In this document: positions 1 through 9,229 of the stretch, in pieces | Layout: each line of letters begins with the position of its first letter | Numbering within the stretch: position 1 is the stretch's first letter | Source of the DNA: an uncultured Clostridia bacterium | GTDB lineage: Bacteria; Bacillota; Clostridia; TANB77; CAG-508 | NCBI GenBank assembly: GCA_934141445.1 | Contig: CAKPCF010000008.1 | Location: 1-64,000, forward strand | Length of the DNA stretch: 64,000 bases | Direction: 5' to 3' | Program-made: the position numbers and the translations under genes | Notes under the pieces: generated by a model | What the model saw: only the letters and a program-made list of their open reading frames with translations | Databases searched by the model: none | What the model was told of the DNA's origin: nothing

Positions 1-3000
1 ACAAAGAAAATAGAATACAATAAAGAAAATCATACAAGTACATTCTTAGAAGATAGAAGTAGAGTAATGACATCAAGGTCATTTGTATTAACAAAAGGAG
101 AAAATATAGCTTTTGGAACAGACAATAATACAAAATCATTATGGTTATATCCATTAAGCACATCAAATTACCAATTAGCAGAAACGGAATATTTGAAATA
201 CATCAATCTAGGTTTGGAAGAAAGAGAAGATGTAGATATCTCAATAACAAAAGATGTATATCAAGTAAAAACAACAATAAATGGTGAAGAGGTAATTTAT
301 GATTATAATCAAGAAAATGTAAATAATGAATATAAAAACGATTATGTAATAAAGAGTCCTTATAATTTAGAATTTTATGAATCAGACTTTAAATATAGAC
401 GTGATGTATATACAAATGAAGCTGTGAGAAATTATAAGGGAGAAGAAAGCGAGTTAAATGTAGAAGTAACATTTAAAATAGCAATTACAAATGAAAAAAT
501 AGAAAATGATGAACCATACAGACAGAATAAAGATATACCAATAGAAGTAACAATAGATGAACTTGCAGACTACTATGATGAAAACTTTATTAAATATACA
601 GGAGAAGAAAATAATACATTAAAAGTAAGGACAAAGGATGGAGATTACTTAAAGGATAAACAAATAAAGATAGCAGAAGCATGGTATAAATCAAGTGAGA
701 CATCAAATGAATCAATGCCATTAACATTATCAAATACATCAAATTATAATGAAGAACGAAACTTTACAACAAATGGTTATAACACTTTATACATCAGAGG
801 CTTTGACAATGTGAAATTAAAAGAAGGCGAAACAGGATATGTATTTGTAAAATATGTATTGGATAAGATTGAAGATAGAGCAGATGATACTGAATTCCAA
901 TTGGGAAGAACATTAAAAATTAGAGATCAGAAAAAATCTGATAATATAATAGAAGGTATATCAGAAATCAATGCATACTCAACATGGTATGGAGATGTAT
1001 CAGAAGAATATAAACAAGAAAATCCAGCTTATGAAGTAGGATATCCAGCAGGACTAGTAGATAAAGATTCAAACCCAGGCAATATAGGAGATGACAATGG
1101 ATTATCTACATCAGAAACTTTAGCAAGAAATAAGAGTGCAGATGACACTGATTTATATGAGGATGATACATATAAGACAGGTATAGTAATGGATGTCGCA
1201 ACAGTTCAAACTCCACCAACAGATGAAACTACACCACCACCTAAAGATAGTGATACTCCAAATGAAAATGATACACCAGGAGTTAAAGGATATAGAGTAT
1301 TATCAGGATTTGTATGGGATGATGCAAGAACAGAAGCAATAACAGATAATGATACAAATGGAAATACATTAAATATTCAATATACAGGTGATGGAAAATA
1401 TAACAATAGTGCTACTAAAAATACAGAAGCAAAATCTAATAGCAATGTTCTAGATTTGATAAATAACAATTCTTCATACAAGGGTATGTTAAATGCAATC
1501 TTACAACAACCAGATTATCAAATTGCAGAAAATAAGGATTTTGTAGTAAAAGATGCAAAAGCGCAATTGGTTGAGATTGTAAAAATACCAGTATATAATC
1601 CAGATGGCTCATTAAAGGAAACAAGGTATTATGAAGAAACATTAAATCCAACAGAGGTAAAATGGACAAGAGTACAAAACATAAGAACAAATGACAATGG
1701 TAGATATGTACTTGGAGGTTTCATACCAGGATATTATATAGTAAGATTTAGCTATGGAGATACAACATCAGAAACAATGCTTACATTTAATGGTCAAGAT
1801 TATAAATCAACTAAGTATACAGCAACATATACTGGAACAGATAATAAAGAACATATAATTGACAATGTTACATATAGTTCAACTGATGAAGAGTTTTATA
1901 ATGGATATGATACAATAATGACAACATTAGAGAAGAAAAATAATTCAGATGCAAGAGATGATGAGATAGACAGATTAAATTCAATATCATATTCAGAAGT
2001 AATGACAAATGCAAAAGCAGAAGTGTTAAAAGGTTTAGGTATTCAAGGTTCAGATGAAGAAAAAAATCGTATGAAGCAAGAATTAGTAAATAATACAAAG
2101 ATGAATGCAGAAACTGTAACATTCTATGTAAAACCAGAAAAATTAAATAATTATACTGAAAGTACAACTTATGCAAGATGTACAAATATCCCTTATAGTC
2201 AAATTTCTATAAGAACTTATAATATTAGAAATGTAGACTTTGGTATTGAATATAGGCCAGAATCAGCATTTAATCTAGACATAGAAATAAAAGAAATAAG
2301 ACTTGTAACTTCTGACCAAGAAACTTTAATAAAAATTGTATTTAAGAATGCTTTAGATGCAGATGAACAAATACAAGAAAACCCTGTTACCGGAAGAATT
2401 GTACGAGAAGTTGATTTGGAGCATAGTATAGGATTTAATAATTTACAATTTATTTGTAATAATGATAATTATGCTTTACAAGGTTTTGTATACATAAATG
2501 TAGATGATACTATGTTACAAGGTTGTAGAATAAATGTTGATTATGAACTTACTGTAAAAAATAAGAGTGAAGTTGATAGGATTAGCATTAACTTAGACAA
2601 ATTGAGATATAAAGAAAATATAGACTCTAGTGAGAGAAGCAATGTAAGTGCAATAAATCATACAGGTTCAGCAACAGCAATGAGAAATCTTAAATTTGAT
2701 ACTTATGCTATTGATGGCACATATAGAAAGACTGAAAAAACAATGACAACAGGTAATAGCAATTACTATGGTAAATATTTAGGAACTACATATTTCTTAG
2801 GCGAAGGTGTTTCAGATGAACAAAAAGAAGTACGAGAAAGTTGGGATACAATAGTAGATTTAAAGATTGATAAGATTTTAGACTACATAGATACAAATTT
2901 AACTTTCCCATCAGCAAAGAATAAAGACACAGACCATTCTTGGGCAACAACTACTACTGAAGCTTTAAAGAATGGAGATGGTCAAAATGGTTCTTTATTA

Positions 3001-3600
3001 AATGGAAGTCTATTTAAAGATAGTGATGGAAATGCAATGTCAAGTTTAACTAACTTAAAAGGAGTTTCTTTTGAAACAAATTTATCAAGTAATTTGGTAG
3101 TATCAATGGATGATAGAACTAGTGACAATCAAAATATAGAAACAATTGTAAACCAAAGCTTATCAAAATTCTTAGAACCATTTATGACAGAAAATTATGA
3201 TACTGAAAAATATCTTGGAAGGATAGTATTAACAACAGAAAAATTGGTATCTTCTGAAACTGATACAGATAACTTAAGATTTGAAAATATGGCAGAGATA
3301 GTCCAATATACTTCAACAACAGGTAGAAGAACAAATTATGATATAACAATAGGAAATGCAGATATTAGAAATGGTGAATATATGACAAGTTTGAAAGAAG
3401 TTGATTCATCAGCACCAGAAGTAATAACTTTAACTCCACCAACAGGTTTGGATAGAAGAATACAAAATATGGTAATGTATGCAGTAGAAAAAAACATAAA
3501 CAAAGTGATAATTGCTATAATATTATTTATATGCTTAATTACTTCAGGATTTGCAGTACCAAGAATGGTAAGAAAGTATAAAAATAAACCTATAAAATAA
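1..3600 (+). CDS. Giant surface protein with SdrD-like B domain, 5' end missing
   Basis: The reading frame is already open at base 1, so the start and any signal peptide lie upstream; 1199 codons are visible. The chain is rich in Asn, Thr, Asp and Glu, as in secreted Clostridia surface proteins. Around visible residues 430-590 a segment beginning LSGFVWDD and closing with GRYVLGGFIPGYYIVRF resembles the SdrD B-like (Cna-B-type) fold used as a stalk module in adhesins. A hydrophobic helix at about residues 1169-1187 followed by a basic tail (RMVRKYKNKPIK) anchors the C-terminus in the membrane. No LPXTG sortase signal is seen. The function is inferred to be adhesion or cell-surface structure; the ligand is unknown. 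A strong hairpin terminator follows. Confidence 0.75.
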   Translation, partial: TKKIEYNKENHTSTFLEDRSRVMTSRSFVLTKGENIAFGTDNNTKSLWLYPLSTSNYQLAETEYLKYINLGLEEREDVDISITKDVYQVKTTINGEEVIYDYNQENVNNEYKNDYVIKSPYNLEFYESDFKYRRDVYTNEAVRNYKGEESELNVEVTFKIAITNEKIENDEPYRQNKDIPIEVTIDELADYYDENFIKYTGEENNTLKVRTKDGDYLKDKQIKIAEAWYKSSETSNESMPLTLSNTSNYNEERNFTTNGYNTLYIRGFDNVKLKEGETGYVFVKYVLDKIEDRADDTEFQLGRTLKIRDQKKSDNIIEGISEINAYSTWYGDVSEEYKQENPAYEVGYPAGLVDKDSNPGNIGDDNGLSTSETLARNKSADDTDLYEDDTYKTGIVMDVATVQTPPTDETTPPPKDSDTPNENDTPGVKGYRVLSGFVWDDARTEAITDNDTNGNTLNIQYTGDGKYNNSATKNTEAKSNSNVLDLINNNSSYKGMLNAILQQPDYQIAENKDFVVKDAKAQLVEIVKIPVYNPDGSLKETRYYEETLNPTEVKWTRVQNIRTNDNGRYVLGGFIPGYYIVRFSYGDTTSETMLTFNGQDYKSTKYTATYTGTDNKEHIIDNVTYSSTDEEFYNGYDTIMTTLEKKNNSDARDDEIDRLNSISYSEVMTNAKAEVLKGLGIQGSDEEKNRMKQELVNNTKMNAETVTFYVKPEKLNNYTESTTYARCTNIPYSQISIRTYNIRNVDFGIEYRPESAFNLDIEIKEIRLVTSDQETLIKIVFKNALDADEQIQENPVTGRIVREVDLEHSIGFNNLQFICNNDNYALQGFVYINVDDTMLQGCRINVDYELTVKNKSEVDRISINLDKLRYKENIDSSERSNVSAINHTGSATAMRNLKFDTYAIDGTYRKTEKTMTTGNSNYYGKYLGTTYFLGEGVSDEQKEVRESWDTIVDLKIDKILDYIDTNLTFPSAKNKDTDHSWATTTTEALKNGDGQNGSLLNGSLFKDSDGNAMSSLTNLKGVSFETNLSSNLVVSMDDRTSDNQNIETIVNQSLSKFLEPFMTENYDTEKYLGRIVLTTEKLVSSETDTDNLRFENMAEIVQYTSTTGRRTNYDITIGNADIRNGEYMTSLKEVDSSAPEVITLTPPTGLDRRIQNMVMYAVEKNINKVIIAIILFICLITSGFAVPRMVRKYKNKPIK

Positions 3601-3614
3601 TATGCAAAAAATAT

Positions 3615-3672
3615 AATTTAAGTGAATTCAAAATATTAAAATTTTAATATTGAGAGTTCACTTAATTTTTTT
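3615..3672 (+). terminator. Rho-independent terminator after the surface protein gene
   Basis: TTAAGTGAA (3618-3626) pairs with TTCACTTAA (3657-3665), with a further perfect inner palindrome (AATATTAAAATTTTAATATT), and the outer arm runs into a seven-T tract. It lies 17 bases after the stop codon. Confidence 0.8.
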
Positions 3673-3986
3673 GAAAAAAATGTCGCCTTAAAAGACAAAT
3701 AAAAGTTGCAAAGGGTATAAAAAAGGGCAAAAAAATGTCAAAAATAAAATGAGAACAATTCCTAATTTGCTTTGAAAGTCAACAAACAGGCTGGTAAAAA
3801 TTTTGAAATTTTAAAAATGTAATAAAAAAGTTACAATTGAAAAATAAAAAATGATATATTCTTAGAGTAGAAAGAGATAATCAAAATGTAACCGAACAAA
3901 AAAGAACAAAAGAACAAAAACACACAAATTTTGTATGCTTAGAACTGCAAAGGATACACACTTGCGTAAACATAAAAACTATTCGT
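3673..3986. other. AT-rich intergenic stretch, no gene seen
   Basis: Together with the flanking terminator and promoter this makes the 475-base gap before nrdD. It is A-rich on the + strand and holds no convincing reading frame. A weak dyad, ACACAAATTTTGTAT near 3922-3936, is loosely like an NrdR box, but the match is poor and it is not called. Confidence 0.4.
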
Positions 3987-4014
3987 TTGACATTACTTTT
4001 TATTGTGTTAGAAT
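3987..4014 (+). promoter_or_regulatory. nrdD promoter
   Basis: TTGACA (3987-3992), 16-base spacer, TAGAAT (4009-4014). Transcription would begin near 4021, downstream of the upstream in-frame ATG at 3935, which argues for the later nrdD start at 4076. Confidence 0.7.
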
Positions 4015-4075
4015 AAATTCAACGAACAGAAAAAAGGCAAAACACGCTATGTTCTATAATACAGGGGGTAGAAAA

Positions 4076-6193
4076 ATGAAGGTTATAAAAAGAGACGGAA
4101 GAAAAGTTGAATACGATAGTGACAAAATAGTAATAGCAATAAGCCAAGCAAACAAAGAGGTTGGTGGAAAAGATAAATTATCTAGAGCAGATATTGAATT
4201 TATCACAAAATATATTGAAAATTTAGGAAAAACAACAATTTCAGTAGAAGACATACAAGATATTATAGAGCGTAAGTTAATGGAATTTGGAAAATTTACA
4301 TTAGCCAAAAAATACATTTTATATAGAGAAAAACATGCTATGATTCGTCAATCAAATACAACAGATGAAAGCATATTAAGTTTAGTTAGAAATACTAACA
4401 AAGAAACTATGGAAGAAAATAGTAATAAAAATGCATTTTTAGCAGCAACTCAAAGAGATTTAATTGCTGGAGAAGTATCAAAAGATATTACAGACCGTTT
4501 AATATTACCAGCAAGAATTGTAAAAGCTCATAATGATGGTGTTTTACACTTCCATGATAAAGATTATTTTATTCAACCAATACATAACTGTTGTTTAGTA
4601 AACATTGGTGATATGTTAGATAATGGAACTGTTATGAATGGAAAAATGATAGAAAGCCCTAAGAGTTTCCAAGTAGCATGCACAGTTACAACACAAATTA
4701 TTGCAGCTGTTGCAAGTAACCAATATGGTGGACAATCTATAGATATTCGTCATTTAGGTAAATATTTAAGAAAAACTTATGATAAAGCTTATAATCATTA
4801 TAGAAAAATGGGATATGGAGAAAAAGAAGCTGATGTTCTTGCAAAAGATAAGAGACAAGAAGATTTAAAATCAGGCGTTCAAACAATCCAATATCAAATA
4901 AATACTTTAATGACAACAAATGGACAGAGCCCATTCGTAACATTATTTATGTACTTAGATGAAAAGAATGAATATATTGAAGAAATTGCTTTAATTATTG
5001 AAGAAATTTTAAAACAAAGAATTCAAGGAATTAAAAATGATGCAGGTGTTTATGTTACACCAGCTTTCCCAAAACTAGTTTATGTTTTAGATGAAAATAA
5101 CTGCTTAAAAGGTGGTAAATATGATTATTTAACAAAACTTGCAGTTTCATGTTCAGCAAAAAGAATGTATCCTGATTATATATCAGCAAAAAAAATGCGT
5201 GAGAATTATGAAGGAAATGTATTCAGTCCAATGGGTTGCAGAAGTTTTTTAAGTCCTTGGAAAGATGAAAATGGAAATTATAAATTTGAAGGTAGATTCA
5301 ATCAAGGTGTTGTAAGTATAAATCTTCCTCAAATCGGAATAATAGCAAATGGTGATGAAGAAAAATTCTGGAAATTATTTGACCAAAGACTAGAACTTTG
5401 CAAAGAAGCTTTAATGTGCAGACATAATGCTTTACTTGGAACAAAATCAGATGTAAGCCCAATTCACTGGCAATATGGTGGATTAGCAAGACTTGCAAAA
5501 GGTGAAACAATAGATAAATTACTTTATGGAGGATATTCATCAATTTCATTAGGATATATTGGTTTATATGAATTAACAAAACTAATGAAAGGTGTTTCTC
5601 ATACAGATCCTAAAGGTGAAGAATTTGCATTAAGAGTTATGAAACATTTACAAGAAAAAACAGAAGAATGGAAAAAGGAAACAAATATTGGATTTGGATT
5701 ATATGGTACACCAGCTGAATCTTTATGTTATCGTTTCGCAAGAGTTGATAAAGAGAGATTTGGAGACATTGAAGATGTAACAGATAAAGGATATTATACA
5801 AATTCATATCATGTAGATGTTAGAGAAAAAATCAATGCTTTTGATAAATTAAAATTTGAAAGTCAATTCCAACCAATATCTAGTGGTGGTGCAATTTCTT
5901 ATATTGAAATACCAAATATGAAAAATAATATTCCTGCACTAGAAACAGTTGTTAAATTTATTTATGATAATATCCAATATGCTGAATTTAACACAAAATC
6001 TGATTATTGTCATATTTGCGGATTTGATGGAGAAATTATTATCAACGATAATAATGAATGGGAATGTCCACAATGCGGAAATAAAGACCATAACAAAATG
6101 AATGTAACAAGAAGAACATGCGGATATTTAGGTGAAAATTTCTGGAATGTTGGAAAAACAAAAGAAATTAAATCTAGAGTATTACATTTGTAA
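4076..6193 (+). CDS. nrdD: Anaerobic (class III) ribonucleoside-triphosphate reductase
   Basis: Reduces ribonucleoside triphosphates to deoxy forms under anoxia using a glycyl radical. Residues 1-90 form an ATP-cone (MKVIKRDGRKVEYDSDKI), the allosteric dATP/ATP site. The C-terminus has the four-cysteine zinc site (CHICGF and CPQCG) and the glycyl radical loop RTCGYLG, whose Gly carries the radical. At 705 residues it has the usual family length. The frame is open back to 3935, but the start at 4076 is chosen because it has an AGGGGG ribosome site 7-8 bases upstream, begins exactly at the ATP-cone, and the promoter lies between the two starts. The activase gene nrdG follows after 120 bases, so the two form a functional pair. 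Confidence 0.97.
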   Translation: MKVIKRDGRKVEYDSDKIVIAISQANKEVGGKDKLSRADIEFITKYIENLGKTTISVEDIQDIIERKLMEFGKFTLAKKYILYREKHAMIRQSNTTDESILSLVRNTNKETMEENSNKNAFLAATQRDLIAGEVSKDITDRLILPARIVKAHNDGVLHFHDKDYFIQPIHNCCLVNIGDMLDNGTVMNGKMIESPKSFQVACTVTTQIIAAVASNQYGGQSIDIRHLGKYLRKTYDKAYNHYRKMGYGEKEADVLAKDKRQEDLKSGVQTIQYQINTLMTTNGQSPFVTLFMYLDEKNEYIEEIALIIEEILKQRIQGIKNDAGVYVTPAFPKLVYVLDENNCLKGGKYDYLTKLAVSCSAKRMYPDYISAKKMRENYEGNVFSPMGCRSFLSPWKDENGNYKFEGRFNQGVVSINLPQIGIIANGDEEKFWKLFDQRLELCKEALMCRHNALLGTKSDVSPIHWQYGGLARLAKGETIDKLLYGGYSSISLGYIGLYELTKLMKGVSHTDPKGEEFALRVMKHLQEKTEEWKKETNIGFGLYGTPAESLCYRFARVDKERFGDIEDVTDKGYYTNSYHVDVREKINAFDKLKFESQFQPISSGGAISYIEIPNMKNNIPALETVVKFIYDNIQYAEFNTKSDYCHICGFDGEIIINDNNEWECPQCGNKDHNKMNVTRRTCGYLGENFWNVGKTKEIKSRVLHL

Positions 6194-6251
6194 TAGATTA
6201 ACCAATGAAAAAATATAAATACACAAAAGACTATAATTAACTACCCAATAT

Positions 6252-6292
6252 AGGCCGTTTGCCAAATTATATTATGCAAACGGTCTAATTTT
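6252..6292 (+). terminator. Stem-loop between nrdD and nrdG
   Basis: GGCCGTTTGC (6253-6262) pairs with GCAAACGGTC (6276-6285; one G-U) around a 13-base loop, followed by a short weak T run. It may be a partial terminator or mRNA-end stabiliser that lowers nrdG expression relative to nrdD. Confidence 0.55.
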
Positions 6293-6313
6293 AAAAATCT
6301 TAAGGAGAAAAAC

Positions 6314-7105
6314 ATGAATTACGCAGATATAAAAGATATAGATATACAAGATGGATATGGAGTTAGAACTTCATTATATGTAAGTGGGTGTCATTTTCAT
6401 TGCCCAGAATGTCACAATAAAGAAGCATGGGATTTTAACTATGGCAAGAAATTTGATGATTCAGCAAAAGAGAGAATTTTTAAAAACCTAGAACATGATT
6501 ATATAGAAGGTCTATCTATTTTGGGTGGAGAACCATTTGAAAAAATAAATCAACAAACATTAGCTGGTTTTGTTAGTGAAGTAAAAGCAAAATTTCCTAA
6601 CAAATCAATTTGGTGTTGGACTGGATATGATTTTGATAAAGATATATTAAATGATATGTACAAAAAATATGATTATACAAAAGAGCTTTTAAATAATATT
6701 GATATAATTGTTGATGGACAATTTGAAGTTGATAAACATATTGTTGATTTAAAATTTAGAGGTTCTTATAATCAAAGAAAAATAGATGTACAAGCAAGTA
6801 TAAAGCAAAATAAAATGGTAAGATTACCTTTTGGAGATGAAGAAAGATACGAAGAAGAAGTTAAGAAACCTAAAATTTATAAAGAAATTGTTACCAAAGA
6901 AAAGGTTTCAGAAGTTACAAATTCTAAAGAAAGTGTTTCAAAATCAACTAATGATAAGATTATCACATTTATTCCAGAAACAGTTGGTAAGTCAAGTTTC
7001 GTAGAGCAAGAAGTTACAGAACAAATTGCAGCAAAATCTAATAATGAAAGTTTTATTGAAAATACAGGAAACATTACGGATAACAAGAATACAAGAAAAG
7101 TATAA
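6314..7105 (+). CDS. nrdG: Anaerobic ribonucleotide reductase activating enzyme with C-terminal extension
   Basis: Radical SAM activase that abstracts a hydrogen from the NrdD glycine to make its radical. The cluster motif is CHFHCPEC (CX3CX2C) near residues 26-33, and the GGEP SAM-binding motif sits in ILGGEPFE near residue 76. The core ends near residue 175 (LPFGDEERYEEE), which is normal NrdG size. Residues 176-263 are an extra tail rich in Lys, Glu, Ser and Thr with no recognised domain, predicted disordered. Start: ATG at 6314 with AAGGAG upstream. It lies just downstream of nrdD, matching its partner function. The role of the tail is unknown. Confidence 0.9.
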   Translation: MNYADIKDIDIQDGYGVRTSLYVSGCHFHCPECHNKEAWDFNYGKKFDDSAKERIFKNLEHDYIEGLSILGGEPFEKINQQTLAGFVSEVKAKFPNKSIWCWTGYDFDKDILNDMYKKYDYTKELLNNIDIIVDGQFEVDKHIVDLKFRGSYNQRKIDVQASIKQNKMVRLPFGDEERYEEEVKKPKIYKEIVTKEKVSEVTNSKESVSKSTNDKIITFIPETVGKSSFVEQEVTEQIAAKSNNESFIENTGNITDNKNTRKV

Positions 7106-7193
7106 TAAATTGCTTACACAATATTTTAAAACATATATTATAAAATTGAATATGTAAAAATGTAAAAAAAGATATAAAAGATTTGGAGGTATT

Positions 7194-8141
7194 ATGGAAA
7201 ATATTAAGATTTTTTCATGTAGTGAATCGGCAGACAAATTTACAAAGGAAGTATGCAATTACTTAAAGCTCGAACCAGGCGAAATGACAAGAATGAAGTT
7301 TAAAAATGATAACAACTTTGTTCAAATTAAAGAAACCGTAAGAGAAAGTGACGTATTTTTAATACAAACTACAACACCACCTGTAAACGAAAGAATAATG
7401 GAACTTTTAATTACAATTGATGCAGTTAAAAGAGCTTCTGCTAAAAGAATTACTGTAGTATTACCATATTACATATATTCTAGATCAGATAAAAAAGACC
7501 AACCTCGTATACCAGTTACAGCAAAATTATTTGCACAACTAATTGAGGCAGCTGGTGCAAATAGAGTTTTAACTTGCGATTTACACAATCCAGCAATATC
7601 AGCTTACTTCAATATAAATTGTGATGTTCTAACAGGAAAATCTTTACTAGAAAAATACTTTGATGCAAAAGATATTGAAAATAAAGTTGTTGTTGCCACA
7701 GATGCTGGAAGTTCAAAAAAAGCATATAAATATGCAGAACATTTCAAATGTCCAATTGCTCTAATAGATAAGAGAAGAGATGGAAACAATGATAAGGCAA
7801 TAGCTACTAGTGTTATTGGTGAAATTGAAGGAAAAAATGCTTTAATATTTGATGATGAAGTAGATACAGCAGGTTCAATAATGGAAACTGTTGATGTAAT
7901 AAAGAAATATGGAGCAAAGGATATATATGTGGGTTGTACACATGGAGTATTATCTGGTCTAGCAATTGAAAGAATTAGTAATTCATCAATAAAAGAATTG
8001 GTTATGACGAATACAATTCCTCTTACAAAGGAAAAACAAATAGATAAAATTGTTGTAGTATCAATTTCAGAATTATTTGGTGAGGCTATAAAAAAGATAA
8101 ATGAAGCCACTTCAATTGGAGAATTATTTGAAGCAAATTAA
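7194..8141 (+). CDS. prs: Ribose-phosphate pyrophosphokinase
   Basis: Makes PRPP from ribose 5-phosphate and ATP for purine, pyrimidine, His and NAD synthesis in the cytoplasm. Visible family features: the ATP-binding flexible segment RSDKKDQPR near residue 98, the metal-binding CDLH motif, the KRRDG segment and the PRPP-binding loop IFDDEVDTAGS near residue 224. The usual loop is VDDxIDTGGT, so this one is slightly divergent, as are several Clostridia paralogues. Length 315 is typical. Start: ATG at 7194 after GGAGGT. It is single-gene, between nrdG and rpsU. Confidence 0.95.
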   Translation: MENIKIFSCSESADKFTKEVCNYLKLEPGEMTRMKFKNDNNFVQIKETVRESDVFLIQTTTPPVNERIMELLITIDAVKRASAKRITVVLPYYIYSRSDKKDQPRIPVTAKLFAQLIEAAGANRVLTCDLHNPAISAYFNINCDVLTGKSLLEKYFDAKDIENKVVVATDAGSSKKAYKYAEHFKCPIALIDKRRDGNNDKAIATSVIGEIEGKNALIFDDEVDTAGSIMETVDVIKKYGAKDIYVGCTHGVLSGLAIERISNSSIKELVMTNTIPLTKEKQIDKIVVVSISELFGEAIKKINEATSIGELFEAN

Positions 8142-8196
8142 CAACCATTAAATACCGAAAAACCCATTAAATATTGAATTTAAAGTAAATTTGGTA

Positions 8197-8226
8197 TTGA
8201 CAAGTACCCTGAAAATAATGTATAAT
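8197..8226 (+). promoter_or_regulatory. rpsU promoter
   Basis: TTGACA (8197-8202), 18-base spacer, TATAAT (8221-8226); a leader of about 70 bases precedes rpsU. Confidence 0.8.
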
Positions 8227-8304
8227 AAGAAACAGTTAAGAAGTCTAAAGGATTATTACATAAATCCCACAAGATGGTTTCGAGCTTCGGAAGGAGGGGA
8301 AATA

Positions 8305-8475
8305 ATGTCAGAGGTTAAAGTAAATAATGGTAATATAGAAGACGCTTTAAAGAGATTTAAAAGACAATGTGCTAGAAATGGCGTATTACAAGAAGTAAGA
8401 AAAAGAGAACATTATGAAAAACCAAGTGTTAGAAGAAAGAAAAAATCAGAGGCTGCAAGAAAAAGAAAATTCTAA
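8305..8475 (+). CDS. rpsU: 30S ribosomal protein S21
   Basis: Small basic ribosomal subunit protein needed for mRNA initiation. The 56-residue product (MSEVKVNNGNIEDALKRFKR to the basic RRKKKSEAARKRKF tail) is a clear S21. The frame is open upstream to 8191, but that would start inside the promoter; ATG 8305 is preceded by an excellent AAGGAGGGG site (8291-8299) and matches the family N-terminus. It is a single-gene transcript with its own promoter and terminator; the YqeY gene follows, as in many Firmicutes. Confidence 0.97.
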   Translation: MSEVKVNNGNIEDALKRFKRQCARNGVLQEVRKREHYEKPSVRRKKKSEAARKRKF

Positions 8476-8504
8476 AAGCTAATATAGATTTTATAAGGTT
8501 GTAG

Positions 8505-8537
8505 AGGACGGATATTTATATCCGTTCTTTGTTTTTT
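8505..8537 (+). terminator. rpsU terminator
   Basis: Ten-base-pair stem AGGACGGATA / TATCCGTTCT with a TTTA loop, followed by TTGTTTTTTT. Confidence 0.9.
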
Positions 8538-8644
8538 TGAAAAAGAGAAAAAAAGAAGTATTTAGATTTACTCGATTACTAGAATAAGTTCATTAAATTA
8601 AAATATAAAAATGTTATTTATAACATTAGAAGGGAAGGGTAAAA

Positions 8645-9085
8645 ATGTTAAAAGAACAATTGATGAATGATTTAAAATCTGCAATGAAGGAGAAAGATGA
8701 AATAAAGAAAAATACTGTTCAAATGGTTAGAGCAGGAATTTTACAAATTGAAAAAGATAAAGGAATTGAAGTTGATGATAGTCAAATTATAGATATCATT
8801 GCTAAAGAAGTAAAAAAGAGAAAAGATGCAGCAGTTGACTTTGAAAAAGGTGGAAGAGAAGATTTAGTTGAAAAGAATAATAAAGAAATAGAAATCTTAT
8901 CTGCTTACTTACCAAAGCAATTATCAGTAAAAGAAATTGAAGAAATAGTTAAAGCTGTAATATCTGAGACTGGTGCAACAAGTATTAAAGATATGGGAAA
9001 AGTTATGAAAGGTGCAAAAGATAAAATAGGAGCAGCTGCTGATGGAAAAACTATCAATGAAGTAGTAAAAACATTGCTTGGATAA
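8645..9085 (+). CDS. GatB/YqeY domain protein
   Basis: The 146-residue product is a stand-alone YqeY, a helical domain related to the tail of the GatB amidotransferase subunit that binds tRNA there. The cellular role of free YqeY proteins is not established. Recognised from the N-terminal LKEQLMNDLKSAMKEKDE helix, the central KEVKKRKDAAVDFEKGGRED segment and the C-terminal GKVMKGAKDKIGAAADGKTI motif. Start: ATG 8645 behind AGAAGGGAAGGG. It follows rpsU, a common Firmicutes order, but is separated from it by a terminator. Confidence 0.9.
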   Translation: MLKEQLMNDLKSAMKEKDEIKKNTVQMVRAGILQIEKDKGIEVDDSQIIDIIAKEVKKRKDAAVDFEKGGREDLVEKNNKEIEILSAYLPKQLSVKEIEEIVKAVISETGATSIKDMGKVMKGAKDKIGAAADGKTINEVVKTLLG

Positions 9086-9093
9086 TAAAAATG

Positions 9094-9122
9094 TTGAAAA
9101 TGTAGCTATTCTGTGCTATACT
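9094..9122 (+). promoter_or_regulatory. Extended -10 promoter of the 9230 gene
   Basis: TTGAAA (9094-9099), 17-base spacer containing TGC just before TATACT (9117-9122), which gives an extended -10. It lies directly after the YqeY stop. Confidence 0.65.
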
Positions 9123-9229
9123 AACAAAGTACGCAATTGGTTTTTTGAATTATATAATCATTAAAATAATTTTTGATAGTAAGTTCAATAAGCCAATGTA
9201 TTATTTGACAGAAAAGAAAGGACAATACT

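Noticed and set aside
3922..3936. NrdR box upstream of nrdD
   Set aside because: Only a partial dyad, single copy, more than 50 bases upstream of the -35 box.
7604..8110. 168-codon minus-strand frame opposite prs
   Set aside because: Complement shadow of a strongly conserved gene; no start signals.
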